Assembly (NCBI GenBank): GCA_022712975.1
Contig: JAFLJO010000016.1
Coordinates: 1-64,000, forward strand
Reading direction: 5' to 3'
Origin: Desulfocapsa sp.
GTDB taxonomy: Bacteria; Desulfobacterota; Desulfobulbia; Desulfobulbales; Desulfocapsaceae
Length of the DNA: 64,000 bases
The translations under genes and the position numbers were made by a program. The notes under the pieces are model-generated. The model had not been told where the DNA came from and searched no databases. It saw nothing but the letters and a program-made list of their open reading frames with translations. Positions 8,331 through 16,874 of this stretch are shown piece by piece; the stretch's first letter is position 1; every line of letters begins with the position of its first letter.

Positions 8331-8367
8331 TACTAGATCTGCAAAATAGCTTGTAACGGTGCTTTAC

Positions 8368-9381
8368 ATGACAAAAAAAAGACAAAAGAATTGTCAAAAC
8401 GGGGGCAGAAAAAGTGCCCGTGAACGTTTACATGGATTTTGGGATATTTTTAAGAAGGAGGATACGGTTCTTGTCTGTATCAACGCTGATCCCGACGCCT
8501 TGGCCTGCGCAGTTGCGATTAAACGTTTGCTTCGCTACCGCGTAAAGCGCATATTGATCGCTCATCCCAATGAAATTCGCCGTTTAAATAATGTCTCAAT
8601 GGTTGAGCGGCTTAAAATCCCACTGGAACGTCTTGGCAATGTTAAGATCCAAGAATTCACCAAAAAAGTAATCGTTGATTCCCAGCCGACTCACCTGCCC
8701 GTATTTGAAAAAATTGAATTTGATGCTATTATTGATCATCATCCCATTGTTAATGGTGGCTACTCAGCCTCTTTTGTAGATATCCGTCCTGGGTATGGTT
8801 CCTGTTCAACCATGCTGGTTGAGTATTTGCGAGCCGCAAATATGAAGCCATCCGTTGCATTGGCCACTGCTCTGTTTTATGCAATTAAAGTGGATACACA
8901 GGATTTTTCCAGGCGTGCTCTTCTGGCAGATGGTATTTCTTTTCGCTATCTTTTTGATATTGCCAACCGAAACCTTGTGAAAAAATTTGAGCTTGCCGAC
9001 ATGCGGCGATCCGAGCTCAAGTATTTTAATGTCGCATTAAACAATCTTACTTATTCTAAAGGACGGTTGTATACCCATGTTGGCAAGGTAAGAAGCCCTG
9101 ATATTCTTGTTAACATAGCTGACTTCTTAAATCATGTTGATAAGATAGATTGGGTTTTCGTTTCCGGAATTCACGGTGAAAAGCTGGTCGTTATCTTTCG
9201 GTGCGATGGATATCGCAAAAGTGCAGGAAAACTTGCGATACGAATTTTTGCTGAAGTAGGCTCTGCCGGAGGCCATAAAGAAGCAGCACGGGCAGAAGTG
9301 CCCTTGAAAAATCTGTCATTAGGGGGTAGAGAATTTTCTACGAATACCTTGAAACGTTTAACAACCAGATATATGAAATAA
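8368..9381 (+). CDS. DHH/DHHA1 family phosphoesterase (RecJ/NrnA superfamily)
   Basis: The 337-residue protein has the DHH-superfamily motifs in order: CINADPDALACAVA (motif I, metal-binding aspartates), VIVDSQPTH (motif II), IIDHHPI (DHH motif III), a further acidic motif near IKVDTQDF, and the DHHA1 glycine/histidine motif GSAGGHKEAARAE near residue 310. Family members include the RecJ exonuclease and NrnA oligoribonuclease/pAp phosphatase; length and the GGHKEAAR motif favour the NrnA-like side. ATG 8368 is chosen over the in-frame GTG at 8359 because CGGTG lies at a plausible spacing. The gene is bracketed by inverted copies of repeat family R1. Confidence 0.85.
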   Translation: MTKKRQKNCQNGGRKSARERLHGFWDIFKKEDTVLVCINADPDALACAVAIKRLLRYRVKRILIAHPNEIRRLNNVSMVERLKIPLERLGNVKIQEFTKKVIVDSQPTHLPVFEKIEFDAIIDHHPIVNGGYSASFVDIRPGYGSCSTMLVEYLRAANMKPSVALATALFYAIKVDTQDFSRRALLADGISFRYLFDIANRNLVKKFELADMRRSELKYFNVALNNLTYSKGRLYTHVGKVRSPDILVNIADFLNHVDKIDWVFVSGIHGEKLVVIFRCDGYRKSAGKLAIRIFAEVGSAGGHKEAARAEVPLKNLSLGGREFSTNTLKRLTTRYMK

Positions 9382-9393
9382 AGATATATTAAC

Positions 9394-9448
9394 ACTGGTG
9401 AACAGTAAGTAAGTCAGTACTCTTTTTAGTACCCCCTTGAGGGGTGCT
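9394..9448 (-). repeat. Interspersed repeat family R1, copy 2 (inverted)
   Basis: The reverse complement reads GAGCACCCCTCAAGGGGGTA and ends TTACTTACTGTTCACCAGT, matching copy 1 over about 55 bases with few differences. It begins 13 bases after the DHH stop codon, so the DHH gene sits between inverted copies. Confidence 0.8.
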
Positions 9449-9476
9449 CTTTTCAGTACCCCCTTGAGGGGTGAAA
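9449..9476 (-). repeat. Repeat family R1, partial copy of the palindromic core
   Basis: CAGTACCCCCTTGAGGGGTG repeats the core of the adjacent copy 2 in the same orientation, giving a direct duplication of the CCCC/GGGG hairpin without the outer CTTACTTACTG part. Confidence 0.65.
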
Positions 9477-9540
9477 GTGCCTTGGTGGTATTTATAACTT
9501 GCTGATTTCAATTCACTCTTCATTTTTCTCGGAGTCTGCG

Positions 9541-9725
9541 CTTAGGAACGAGGCCTAAATAACTTGAACATTCACATCTCATCTTCAGGCCATCTTTGAC
9601 CGATCACCAACCACAAAGTCCTCAACGTAGCCAGCTACGCCTGCGGCTTTGTGGTTGGTGATCGGTCAAACCTGACCTAAATTTGAGCGCGACTTTGTTC
9701 AAGTTATTTAAGCCTCGTTCCTTAC
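9541..9725. repeat. Inverted-repeat element, family R2 (about 185 bp)
   Basis: The ends are inverted repeats of about 27 bp: CTTAGGAACGAGGCCTAAAT on the left and TTTAAGCCTCGTTCCTTAC on the right. Inside, TTTGACCGATCACCAACCAC (9595 onward to 9618) has an exact 24-bp complement at 9647-9670, with a smaller CGTAG/CTACG hairpin at the tip. No ORF is present. Its shape is that of a miniature inverted-repeat element; related ends occur at 9774, 20846, 21249, 27079-27239 and 36617-37010. The 450-base gap between the DHH gene and glgC otherwise holds only R1 copies. Confidence 0.75.
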
Positions 9726-9773
9726 CTGTTTTTTATTACGAGTTTTATGGAGTAAGACACTAAAATTCAAAAT

Positions 9774-9822
9774 TAGGAATGGGAATGAAATATGCTCAAA
9801 TTATTTCGTTCCTGTTCCTTGG
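9774..9822. repeat. Short palindrome related to family R2 ends
   Basis: AGGAATGGGAATGAAATA is followed by TTATTTCGTTCCTGTTCCTT, an imperfect inverted repeat ending 10 bases before the first glgC start codon. The GGAACnGGAACGAA(A/G)TAA arm recurs at 36617. Confidence 0.55.
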
Positions 9823-9832
9823 ATGGTGACTG

Positions 9833-11098
9833 ATGCTGAAGCCCTCAACGCTTGCAATGATTCTTGCCGGAAGTCGTGTCGATGAACTAAACGTCCTAAC
9901 CTATTATCGTCCGAAATCAGCTGTTCCTTTTGGTGGTTTTGCCAGGGTGATAGATTTTCCCCTTAGCAATCTGCTCCACTCCGGTATCGAACAGATTGCT
10001 ATCCTCTCTCAATACAGAAGTTATTCCCTGATTAACCATATTGGCACAGGAGCTGCCTGGGATATGATTGGCCGTGATCGTGGTATTTCTATCCTTCCGC
10101 CTTCAAAAAATAATGGTGATAGTATGGATAGTACAGACTGGTATCGCGGTACAGCAGATGCTGTCTATAAAAATCTTGATTTTGTAAGATATCATGAACC
10201 GGAAGAAATTCTGATTCTATCAGGGGATCACATCTATAAGATGGATTATCAGGATATGATTGCCTACCATCATCAAAAAGATGCTGATATGACTATCGGT
10301 TTTGTCCAGGTAGACCAAGCAAAAGCACATCGGTTTGGCATTGCTGATCTTGACAATGAGGATGGAAATCTGGGTGGTCGGGTAAAGGCATACTGGGAAA
10401 AACCTGAAAACCCGGAAGCAGACTGGGCCTCACTTACCGTACTTATTTTTAAACCGGAAATTCTCTATAAGGCTCTGCATGAGAACCAGGTATCGGGTTC
10501 CTTCGAGTTCGGTAGGGATATTATTCCTCAGCTTATGGAACAGGGAAAGAAAATTTACGGTTACAAGTACAAAGGGTATTGGGGCTACACAGGAACAATT
10601 GAAGAGTATTGGCAGTCTAATATGGATCTTCTTGGTGACAATCCGCCAATCGATATGGAGGCTTGGGGGCTTCGTACCAATATGGAGCATCGCGGGATCA
10701 GAGATGCTCAACCTGCATTACTGTATGAAGATGCAATAGTTCATAATAGTCTGGTTTATAATGGTTGTGTGGTAGAAGGAACGGTTAAAAATTCGGTTCT
10801 GTTTCCCGGGGTGCATGTGGGGAAGGGAACAGTTGTTGAAAATTCTGTTCTCTTTTATAATAACCACATTGGTGCAAATTGCAGGCTGAATAAGGTTATT
10901 GCAGATGTCGATTCTGTTTTTGGGGAGGGAGTTTTTATTGGTCCTGAAAGTGGTGTGGATGCAGAAAAAATCACGGTCATTGGTTGGAATAGCAGTGTTC
11001 CTGATGGGGTACGCATTGGGGAAGGGGCAACGATTTATCCAAATATCCATTTAGAACAATGGCCGGAGGAAATAAAACCTGGGGAGGTGCTGAAATGA
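9833..11098 (+). CDS. GlgC paralogue with altered nucleotide-binding loop
   Basis: The 421-residue protein is clearly of the ADP-glucose pyrophosphorylase family. It has an N-terminal nucleotidyltransferase domain (PKSAVPFGGFARVIDFPLSNLLHSG, SGDHIYKMDY, RGTADAVYKN) and C-terminal left-handed beta-helix repeats (SLVYNGCVVEGTVKNSVLFPGV). However, the catalytic GGxGxRL loop that binds ATP is replaced by LAGSRVDELNVLTYYRPKSA, and the usual RAKPA becomes RPKSA. It overlaps a canonical glgC by four bases. This suggests a regulatory or differently acting subunit of a heteromer, comparable in principle to GlgC/GlgD of Firmicutes; that role is inference. Confidence 0.85.
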   Translation: MLKPSTLAMILAGSRVDELNVLTYYRPKSAVPFGGFARVIDFPLSNLLHSGIEQIAILSQYRSYSLINHIGTGAAWDMIGRDRGISILPPSKNNGDSMDSTDWYRGTADAVYKNLDFVRYHEPEEILILSGDHIYKMDYQDMIAYHHQKDADMTIGFVQVDQAKAHRFGIADLDNEDGNLGGRVKAYWEKPENPEADWASLTVLIFKPEILYKALHENQVSGSFEFGRDIIPQLMEQGKKIYGYKYKGYWGYTGTIEEYWQSNMDLLGDNPPIDMEAWGLRTNMEHRGIRDAQPALLYEDAIVHNSLVYNGCVVEGTVKNSVLFPGVHVGKGTVVENSVLFYNNHIGANCRLNKVIADVDSVFGEGVFIGPESGVDAEKITVIGWNSSVPDGVRIGEGATIYPNIHLEQWPEEIKPGEVLK

Positions 11099-12360
11099 GA
11101 GCAAAAAAAGAGACCTTGGTTTTGCTTCTTGCCGGCGGGGTTGGCAGTCGTTTAAATATTTTGGTACAGAGTCGTGCAAAACCGGCTGTTCCTTTTGCCG
11201 GGATATACCGCATTATTGATTTCAGCCTCAGCAATGTGATGAATTCCGGTCTTACTAAAGTTGGGGTGTTAACTCAGTACAAACCGCTTTCGCTCATGCG
11301 TCATCTTGGTATGGGAGAGGCATGGGATTTTACCGGTCGCAGCAGGGGGGTGAAAATCCTGCCACCCCATACAGGATTTGAAGATTCGGACTGGTATAAA
11401 GGCACGGCCGATGCAGTACGTCAGAATATTGATTTTCTCGAAAAAAATCCGGCAGATGAAGTAATTCTTTTATCAGGTGATCATATCTATTATATGGATT
11501 TTGATGCCATGTTGGCGTTCCATCGCTTCAAAAAAGCTGATGTCACCATTGGAATGATGGTGGTTCCCATGAGCGAGATTCATCAGTTTGGCGCAGGGAT
11601 TATTGACGATGATAATCGTATCATAGATTGGGAGGAGAAACCGGAACATCCTAAAACCAATCTTGCCTCTATGGGAATTTACGTCTTTGATTATAAATAT
11701 TTACTCGATTCTCTCTATAGAGATCGGGAGGAAGTGGATTTTGGCATGCATATACTGCCAAGGGCTATTGACAATGACAATGTATTTGCCTATCCATTCT
11801 ATGGGTACTGGCGTGATGTTGGAACTATCCAGTCCTACTGGCAGGCCAACATGGATGTGATCCGGCGGAATAGTGGTATATCGCCATCTGAATGGGGAAT
11901 CCGGACAAACATTGAGGCAGACGGCAGACCGGCTGATAGACCACCCGCACGCTTTGGTAATAGTGCCAAGGTAAGCACATCAATGATTTCTGCAGGCTGT
12001 GTGATCAAAGGAACAGTACAGAACTCTGTTTTAGCTCCCGGCGTGATAGTTGAGGAGGGTGCTGTAATCCGGGATTCCATCCTTTTTGCCGATTGTATTG
12101 TCGGAAAAAACAGCATAATCGACCTGACCATCTGTGATAAACGGGCACAGATTTTAGATCATTCCCTGGTGGGATCCGGCAGGAATCACGATATTCCCAA
12201 TGTTCTGCAACCCAAACATCTTTATACTGGGATAACCCTTGTGGGTAAAGAAGCAATTATTCCTTCCGAAGTTGTCATTGGCCGCAATTGTGTAATTAAT
12301 TCGCACACGGATGAAAGTGTATACCCTGCAAAGATTGTAGCTGACGGTGAAACGCTTTGA
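11095..12360 (+). CDS. glgC: Glucose-1-phosphate adenylyltransferase
   Basis: The 421-residue enzyme makes ADP-glucose from ATP and glucose-1-phosphate for glycogen synthesis. It retains the canonical loop LLAGGVGSRLNILVQSRAKP, the substrate strand IIDFSLSNVMNSG, LSGDHIYYMD and WEEKPEHPK, then left-handed beta-helix repeats. The start chosen is ATG 11095, which overlaps the upstream paralogue stop (ATGA) and has GGGGAGG seven bases before it; an in-frame upstream ATG at 11059 lies inside the neighbour and is less likely. The overlap implies coupled synthesis at similar amounts, fitting a two-subunit enzyme. Confidence 0.93.
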   Translation: MRAKKETLVLLLAGGVGSRLNILVQSRAKPAVPFAGIYRIIDFSLSNVMNSGLTKVGVLTQYKPLSLMRHLGMGEAWDFTGRSRGVKILPPHTGFEDSDWYKGTADAVRQNIDFLEKNPADEVILLSGDHIYYMDFDAMLAFHRFKKADVTIGMMVVPMSEIHQFGAGIIDDDNRIIDWEEKPEHPKTNLASMGIYVFDYKYLLDSLYRDREEVDFGMHILPRAIDNDNVFAYPFYGYWRDVGTIQSYWQANMDVIRRNSGISPSEWGIRTNIEADGRPADRPPARFGNSAKVSTSMISAGCVIKGTVQNSVLAPGVIVEEGAVIRDSILFADCIVGKNSIIDLTICDKRAQILDHSLVGSGRNHDIPNVLQPKHLYTGITLVGKEAIIPSEVVIGRNCVINSHTDESVYPAKIVADGETL

Positions 12361-12428
12361 TTGAATGATACCTTAAAGTCGTTAGCGGTTCATTTTTTCA
12401 TGTGGAAGTTTTGTGAAAAGATAAAAAA

Positions 12429-12505
12429 TGGTGATCCCGGCGCGATTCGAACGCGCGACACCCAGATTAGGAATCTGGTGCTCTATCCTACTGAGCTACG
12501 GGACC
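12429..12505 (-). tRNA. tRNA-Arg (CCT)
   Basis: Read on the minus strand, GGTCCCG pairs with CGGGATC to form the acceptor stem, and the discriminator A is followed by an encoded CCA. D-loop TAGCTCAGTAGGATAGAGCA, a TTCGAATC T-loop, and anticodon loop TTCCTAA give anticodon CCT, which reads AGG. Confidence 0.95.
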
Positions 12506-12590
12506 ATCTATGATCAACGACGAATTATACCAATAAATTGATGCGAATACCATTAAATTTTCTACAGAAGTTGTTTCAATAGAAAACAAT

Positions 12591-12695
12591 AGGGTCAGAC
12601 CCCAATTAAAACAATCGTGATTTCATTTGCTGTAGTTCTGTAAATAAGGCAACGCATAGAAGCCTGTGGTAGGGGGGTATTGTGGTCTGACCCCT
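12591..12695. repeat. Inverted repeat AGGGTCAGACC...GGTCTGACCCCT
   Basis: AGGGTCAGACC at 12591-12601 is complementary to 12684-12694, with about 80 bases between. It lies between the tRNA-Arg gene and the antitoxin gene. The sequence between the arms has no supported ORF. Confidence 0.55.
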
Positions 12696-12811
12696 GTTGC
12701 TGTTTTAGACTGTTTTAGTTTTATATATGGCTACCGTTAAGCAGTTTGCGTTTCATTCTTTTAAGAAAGATTACTATTTCGACAGCAATCATCCTATGAT
12801 TTTGCTTTTTT

Positions 12812-13090
12812 TCAAGCGACAGCCAGTTTACAGCCAAGGGCTTTGGTGACTTTGCTGATAGTGGTAAATTTGGGATTGCCGCCATCGGCCAAGGACTTAT
12901 AGAGACTGGCTCTGGTAACACCGGCTTTTTTGGCAACCTCGGTCATGCCCATGGCTCGTGCAGCCGTGTTCAGTGCGTGGACAAGGTCGGAGTCGTCACC
13001 GACATTAGCAACCTCTTGGAGAAAAATACGGATATCTTCAGGGGTGTTCAGGTGTTCTGCTACATCAAAAGGTTTTGTTTTAAGTACCAT
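12812..13090 (-). CDS. HigA-like antitoxin of type II toxin-antitoxin module
   Basis: The 92-residue protein carries a Cro/C1-type helix-turn-helix in its C-terminal half (MTEVAKKAGVTRASLYKSLA) and ends SKVTKALGCKLAVA, the pattern of the 'addiction module antidote' HigA-related family paired with short RelE/HigB-type killers. It should bind and neutralise the toxin and repress the operon. It is the second gene, three bases after the toxin gene. Confidence 0.85.
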   Translation of the reverse strand: MVLKTKPFDVAEHLNTPEDIRIFLQEVANVGDDSDLVHALNTAARAMGMTEVAKKAGVTRASLYKSLADGGNPKFTTISKVTKALGCKLAVA

Positions 13091-13093
13091 TGT

Positions 13094-13393
13094 TTAATCC
13101 TCCAGTTCAGCCAAGAGCTCTTTTGCCTTGGCGATATTGTTTTTCTGTGTCGATTTGTTGCCGCCCACTAACAGGCAGACGATCTTGTTGTTTTGGATAG
13201 TGTAATAAATACGCAGACCTGCGCCAAAGAAAAATCGTAACTCAAAAAGGTCAGAACTGATTTGCTTGAAGTCACCAAAATGACCGTTTTCAGCCATCGC
13301 CAATCGAGCCAAAACTCTGAGTTTAAGAGAGTTTTCTTTCAGCTTGGCAAGCCATTTGTCGTATTGTTTTGTGCTTCGTAGCTCGTATTTCAT
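13094..13393 (-). CDS. RelE/HigB-family toxin (addiction module killer protein)
   Basis: The protein is about 99 residues from ATG 13393 (an in-frame ATG at 13411 would add six residues). It starts MKYELRSTKQYDKWLAKLK and contains GHFGDFKQISSDLFELRFFF, a basic/aromatic stretch GAGLRIYYT, and a basic C-terminal helix, the outline of RelE-fold 'killer' toxins that act as ribosome-dependent mRNA interferases. Its order before the antitoxin (toxin first) is the HigBA arrangement. No strong ribosome-binding site marks either start. Confidence 0.82.
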   Translation of the reverse strand: MKYELRSTKQYDKWLAKLKENSLKLRVLARLAMAENGHFGDFKQISSDLFELRFFFGAGLRIYYTIQNNKIVCLLVGGNKSTQKNNIAKAKELLAELED

Positions 13394-13467
13394 GTCTTTA
13401 ATGTATCTCATGGGATACGAAGTGTCAAGCTATCGGAGGGGGAAAGTCTTAAGAGATCTCAAGGGCC

Positions 13468-13749
13468 AAGTCTCACTTTGACTCGGGTGCAATACAATAA
13501 AGTGACAAATTGAGTATGTGTATTTTGTAGTGATTTAGGTAAGCGAGCTTGCGAGACATCCGTGATGTAAATTGAATATCGAATGTCGAACAAGGAGGTA
13601 AGCGCAGACTCCTTGTTTGACATTCGACATTCTGTTTTTAAATTAGAGCATTAAATCAACTGATTAACAATATGTAAAGCGTATCACTTTTTTGTATTGC
13701 ACCCCTTTGACTCTTTGTGAAAAGAAAAATAAAGGCCAAAGTGAGACTT
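13468..13749. repeat. Nested inverted-repeat element upstream of toxin-antitoxin genes
   Basis: Outer arms AAGTCTCACTTTG (13468-13480) and its complement at 13737-13749 are followed inwards by GGGTGCAATACAATAAAGTGA (13485-13505) and its near-complement at 13684-13704. In the centre, GAATGTCGAACAAGGAG pairs with CTCCTTGTTTGACATTC around a GTAAGCGCAGA loop. No ORF of note lies within. The structure resembles a miniature inverted-repeat element with a second palindrome nested inside. Confidence 0.6.
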
Positions 13750-13788
13750 GACCCCTGTTTGTGACTGTTTTCCTGACAACTAAAGTGG

Positions 13789-13825
13789 ACCCATAATGGT
13801 GTTGTTATACAAAACCACTATGGGT
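13789..13825 (-). terminator. Stem-loop downstream of the chemoreceptor gene
   Basis: ACCCATAATGGT (13789-13800) and ACCACTATGGGT (13814-13825) form a 12-bp stem with one mismatch and a 13-base loop, starting 14 bases beyond the chemoreceptor stop. No T-run follows on either strand, so it may be a 3'-end stabilising hairpin rather than an intrinsic terminator. Confidence 0.4.
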
Positions 13826-13839
13826 TTGAAAGGGAAACG

Positions 13840-15864
13840 TTAGATTTTAAATCTCGTTACTAGTCCAGAGAGAGTTTCTGCTAATCTTGATAGGTCATCG
13901 GCAGCGGTTTGGACATTCTCACTATTCTGTTTTACATCAAGTGAGCGTTCTTTAACTTGCTCAACACCGCTGGTTACTTCGTTAGTCATTTGGCTGTTAC
14001 TTGCAATGTTTTCATTAACCTCACCTATACCAGTAGAGGCCTGGGTGACGTTTTGCGCAATTTCATTAGTGGTGACGGATTGTTCTTCAACGGCGGTTAC
14101 AATACCTTGGACAACCTCATTTACACTGGAAATAACTTCAGCTATCCCACTGATATCTGAAATGGTAGAGCCTGTTTGCGTTTGAATCTCATCAATTGCC
14201 TGGCGGATACTTCCTGTTGCGTTTGCGGTTTCTTTAGCAAGCTCTTTAATTTCGTTGGCTACAACCGCAAAGCCCTTGCCAGCTTCACCTGCTCTTGCAG
14301 CTTCAATGGTAGCATTTAGTGCAAGCAGGTTGGTTTGCGCAGAGATTTCGGTAATGGTTTCTGTGACCTTACCGATGGAATTTGCTGCGCTCCCAAGAGA
14401 TTCGACAGATTCTTGTGCTCTTTGAGTCGTATGAACTGCCTCGGCTGTGGCCGTGCTTGCTCGTGCACTGTTTTCAGCAATTTCCTGAATAGTGCTGCCC
14501 ATTTCTTCAGTTGCAGTAGCAATTATATTAAGATTAGTGGCAGACTCCTCCGATGCAGCTGCTATCGAATCCATATTGGTAGACATTTCACTTGCGCTAT
14601 TTGCAGACTGGGTGGCTACTGTATTTGTTTGATCAGCATTGCTTACCAGTTGATCGGCAATAGCGGCAAGCTCTGTAGCGGCAGAAGCTAGCAATTCAGA
14701 AGAAGAGTTTATTTCGCCTAGAACGTTGCTGGAATTTAAAACCATCTCATTTAATGAATTTGACAGGTCACCTAGGGCATCTTTGGATTGGATGTCGAAT
14801 GTTACTCTGTAGTCACCTTCACCTACTTTTGCTGCTGTGTCAGCAATAGATTGAACTCGGCCGTTGATGATTTTAACAAGAATGAAGTTAAGGAGTATGC
14901 CAAAACTTAGCATAATTATTCCAACAAGAATTGCTTGGTTTCTAAGTTCTTTATCAACTCCGTGAATAATGTCTTCGTGATTCATGCCTATTGCAACCCA
15001 GATGCCCCACTCTTCAAATTTTTCAGCTATGGCAATTTTATCAACACCTTTTGACGAGGTGTATTCAATAAACCCGCCTTTATGATCTCTAAATTTAGGG
15101 ACTGTATCAAAGATACTTTTATCTGAGCCATGGGTCGGATGGATGAGGAATTCACCCTTGAGGCCGTAAACAAAGAAATACCCGTTGCCCATTTTCGTGC
15201 TACCGATGAGTTTTTTTATATTTTCATTAAGCAGTACATTACCAACAAATGTCGCGCCTATAATTTTTTTGTTGCTGTCATAAAGAGGGGAGTATGCAGT
15301 AAGGTACCAGCCGTCTACAACATAAGCTTTCCCAAGGAAGGTGTCACCGCGCATAATCGTTTTGTATACAGGGCTGTCAGAGCTAATAAAGGTGCCGGTT
15401 GCACGATTACCATCTTTTTTGATAACTGAAGTGGAAATGCGGAGTAACTTATTATCAATAAGCTGAAAGATAGTTGCTTTAGCGCCAGTTTCCCTTGTTA
15501 TGGTGTCAACATAATGAGTGTCAGCATGGACTTCATCACTACCTTTTATCATAACTGGAAGTGAAAAATCGCCAATTCTTGTTGTGTTGCTCCCTAGGTA
15601 TAAGTCCTCTCCTTCCATCATCGTGAACTCAAGGATCTTGAGATCACTTTTTAGCTTGCTCGTACTCTCAGCGCTTAATGCCGCAAGCGAGTTCATCATT
15701 GAGATATGAACGCCCTCTAGTGCTTCTTCACCCAGCCCATATAAAGCCTTTGTAGCAGATCTCGTTGCTGTGAACGAAAGGATTAAAATTGTAAGTATTG
15801 AGATTGAAAGTATAACGGTGAACATCATCGTTGTATATTTTACATTTTTCAGATTTCCTAGCAT
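13840..15864 (-). CDS. Methyl-accepting chemotaxis protein with periplasmic Cache-type sensor
   Basis: The protein is about 674 residues from ATG 15864, which has GAGG seven bases upstream; the GTG at 15870 lacks good spacing. An N-terminal helix (about 11-33) and a second near residue 310-330 ([20 protein letters not shown]) flank a periplasmic single Cache-type domain ([27 protein letters not shown]). A HAMP region and a long cytoplasmic signalling coiled coil follow. The conserved hairpin tip is [20 protein letters not shown]. It should bind a small ligand outside and control CheA. No C-terminal CheR-docking pentapeptide is seen (ends TRFKI). Confidence 0.93.
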   Translation of the reverse strand: MLGNLKNVKYTTMMFTVILSISILTILILSFTATRSATKALYGLGEEALEGVHISMMNSLAALSAESTSKLKSDLKILEFTMMEGEDLYLGSNTTRIGDFSLPVMIKGSDEVHADTHYVDTITRETGAKATIFQLIDNKLLRISTSVIKKDGNRATGTFISSDSPVYKTIMRGDTFLGKAYVVDGWYLTAYSPLYDSNKKIIGATFVGNVLLNENIKKLIGSTKMGNGYFFVYGLKGEFLIHPTHGSDKSIFDTVPKFRDHKGGFIEYTSSKGVDKIAIAEKFEEWGIWVAIGMNHEDIIHGVDKELRNQAILVGIIMLSFGILLNFILVKIINGRVQSIADTAAKVGEGDYRVTFDIQSKDALGDLSNSLNEMVLNSSNVLGEINSSSELLASAATELAAIADQLVSNADQTNTVATQSANSASEMSTNMDSIAAASEESATNLNIIATATEEMGSTIQEIAENSARASTATAEAVHTTQRAQESVESLGSAANSIGKVTETITEISAQTNLLALNATIEAARAGEAGKGFAVVANEIKELAKETANATGSIRQAIDEIQTQTGSTISDISGIAEVISSVNEVVQGIVTAVEEQSVTTNEIAQNVTQASTGIGEVNENIASNSQMTNEVTSGVEQVKERSLDVKQNSENVQTAADDLSRLAETLSGLVTRFKI

Positions 15865-15891
15865 AAACACACCTCACTTGTTGGTTAGGAA

Positions 15892-15920
15892 GTTATTACT
15901 TCATTACCCGAAGTAATAAC
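15892..15920. promoter_or_regulatory. Perfect 11-bp inverted repeat upstream of the chemoreceptor
   Basis: GTTATTACTTC and its exact complement are separated by seven bases, centred about 42 bases upstream of the chemoreceptor ATG. It could be an operator or a leader hairpin. Apart from this and the rubrerythrin terminator, the 15865-16166 gap shows nothing I can support. Confidence 0.4.
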
Positions 15921-16103
15921 ACGTATATATATCGTATCGTTTTTCAACTGAAAAAGTAAATAATAATTATAAAAATATTCGGACTGCTTATCCATAGCTC
16001 AAGTTTTCAGGATATGTTGGAAATCCCTGGCAGGAGGACACACCCAAACACGTTACGTATTGCTTCATAAAAACGTGTTGTTAGCGATATGACAAGGTTA
16101 CAT

Positions 16104-16137
16104 AAAAAAAGCCTCTGTGAAAACACAGAGGCTTTAA
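16104..16137 (-). terminator. Rho-independent terminator of the rubrerythrin gene
   Basis: On the minus strand, AAAGCCTCTGTG and CACAGAGGCTTT form a perfect 12-bp stem with a TTTT loop, and the T residues continue after the stem. It lies about 30 bases beyond the rubrerythrin stop. Confidence 0.88.
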
Positions 16138-16166
16138 TGGGGCTTATTTGAAAGAGACTATTGCTT

Positions 16167-16721
16167 TTACTGTTTTGAACCAAAGTAACGTTCCAGAAGA
16201 CCTTTGAAAGCCATACCGTGACGAGCTTCATCTTTACACATCTCATGAACAGTATCGTGAATAGCATCAAGATTTTGTTTCTTAGCCTCTACTGCGAGAT
16301 CTTTTTTACCCTGACATGCTCCATACTCTGCAGCAACACGGGCTTCAAGGTTAGTTTTGGTGTCAGCAACAACAACTTCTCCAAGCATCTCAGCAAATTT
16401 TGCGGCATGTTCTGCCTCTTCCCATGCAATACGTTTATACGCTTCAGCGACTTCAGGATATCCTTCCCGGTCAGCCTGACGGCTCATGGCAAGATACATT
16501 CCTACTTCAGTACATTCGCCGGTAAAATTGGCGCGCAGTTCTTCAACAATGGCAGGATCCACATCTTTGGCAACACCGATGACATGCTCATCTGCCCATG
16601 ACATTTCACCTTCCGCTGCTTCTTTGAATTTTTCGGATGTAGCGCCACATTGTGGACATTTCTTAGGGACACTATCACCTTCATAGGCATAACCACATAC
16701 AGAACAAGTAAACTTTTTCAT
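16167..16721 (-). CDS. Reverse-type rubrerythrin (N-terminal rubredoxin plus ferritin-like domain)
   Basis: The 184-residue protein begins with a rubredoxin-like iron site (CSVCG at 6-10 and CPQCG at 22-26). A four-helix ferritin-like diiron domain follows, with ExxH motifs [14 protein letters not shown] helices ([14 protein letters not shown] and [14 protein letters not shown]). This domain order, opposite to classical rubrerythrin, is that of reverse rubrerythrins/NADH peroxidases of anaerobes, which reduce hydrogen peroxide to water. GGAG precedes the ATG and a strong terminator follows, so it is monocistronic. It fits an oxygen-sensitive anaerobe. Confidence 0.93.
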   Translation of the reverse strand: MKKFTCSVCGYAYEGDSVPKKCPQCGATSEKFKEAAEGEMSWADEHVIGVAKDVDPAIVEELRANFTGECTEVGMYLAMSRQADREGYPEVAEAYKRIAWEEAEHAAKFAEMLGEVVVADTKTNLEARVAAEYGACQGKKDLAVEAKKQNLDAIHDTVHEMCKDEARHGMAFKGLLERYFGSKQ

Positions 16722-16874
16722 AATAATTCTCCATTTATTGATTAAAGGTGTTCGTCGTAAGTAACGATTCCCACATAGTAATGATTAGCAAAAATAAAAG
16801 CAAGCAAATACTTTGTTTTTTTACGAGTTCATTCGTCAGGGAAGAATCACTTTTAAAAACAATTTTAAAAGATA

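Noticed and set aside
13781..13800. TAAAGTGGACCC as a possible insertion-sequence end
   Set aside because: Only a few bases resemble known IS ends; no partner end or transposase is present.
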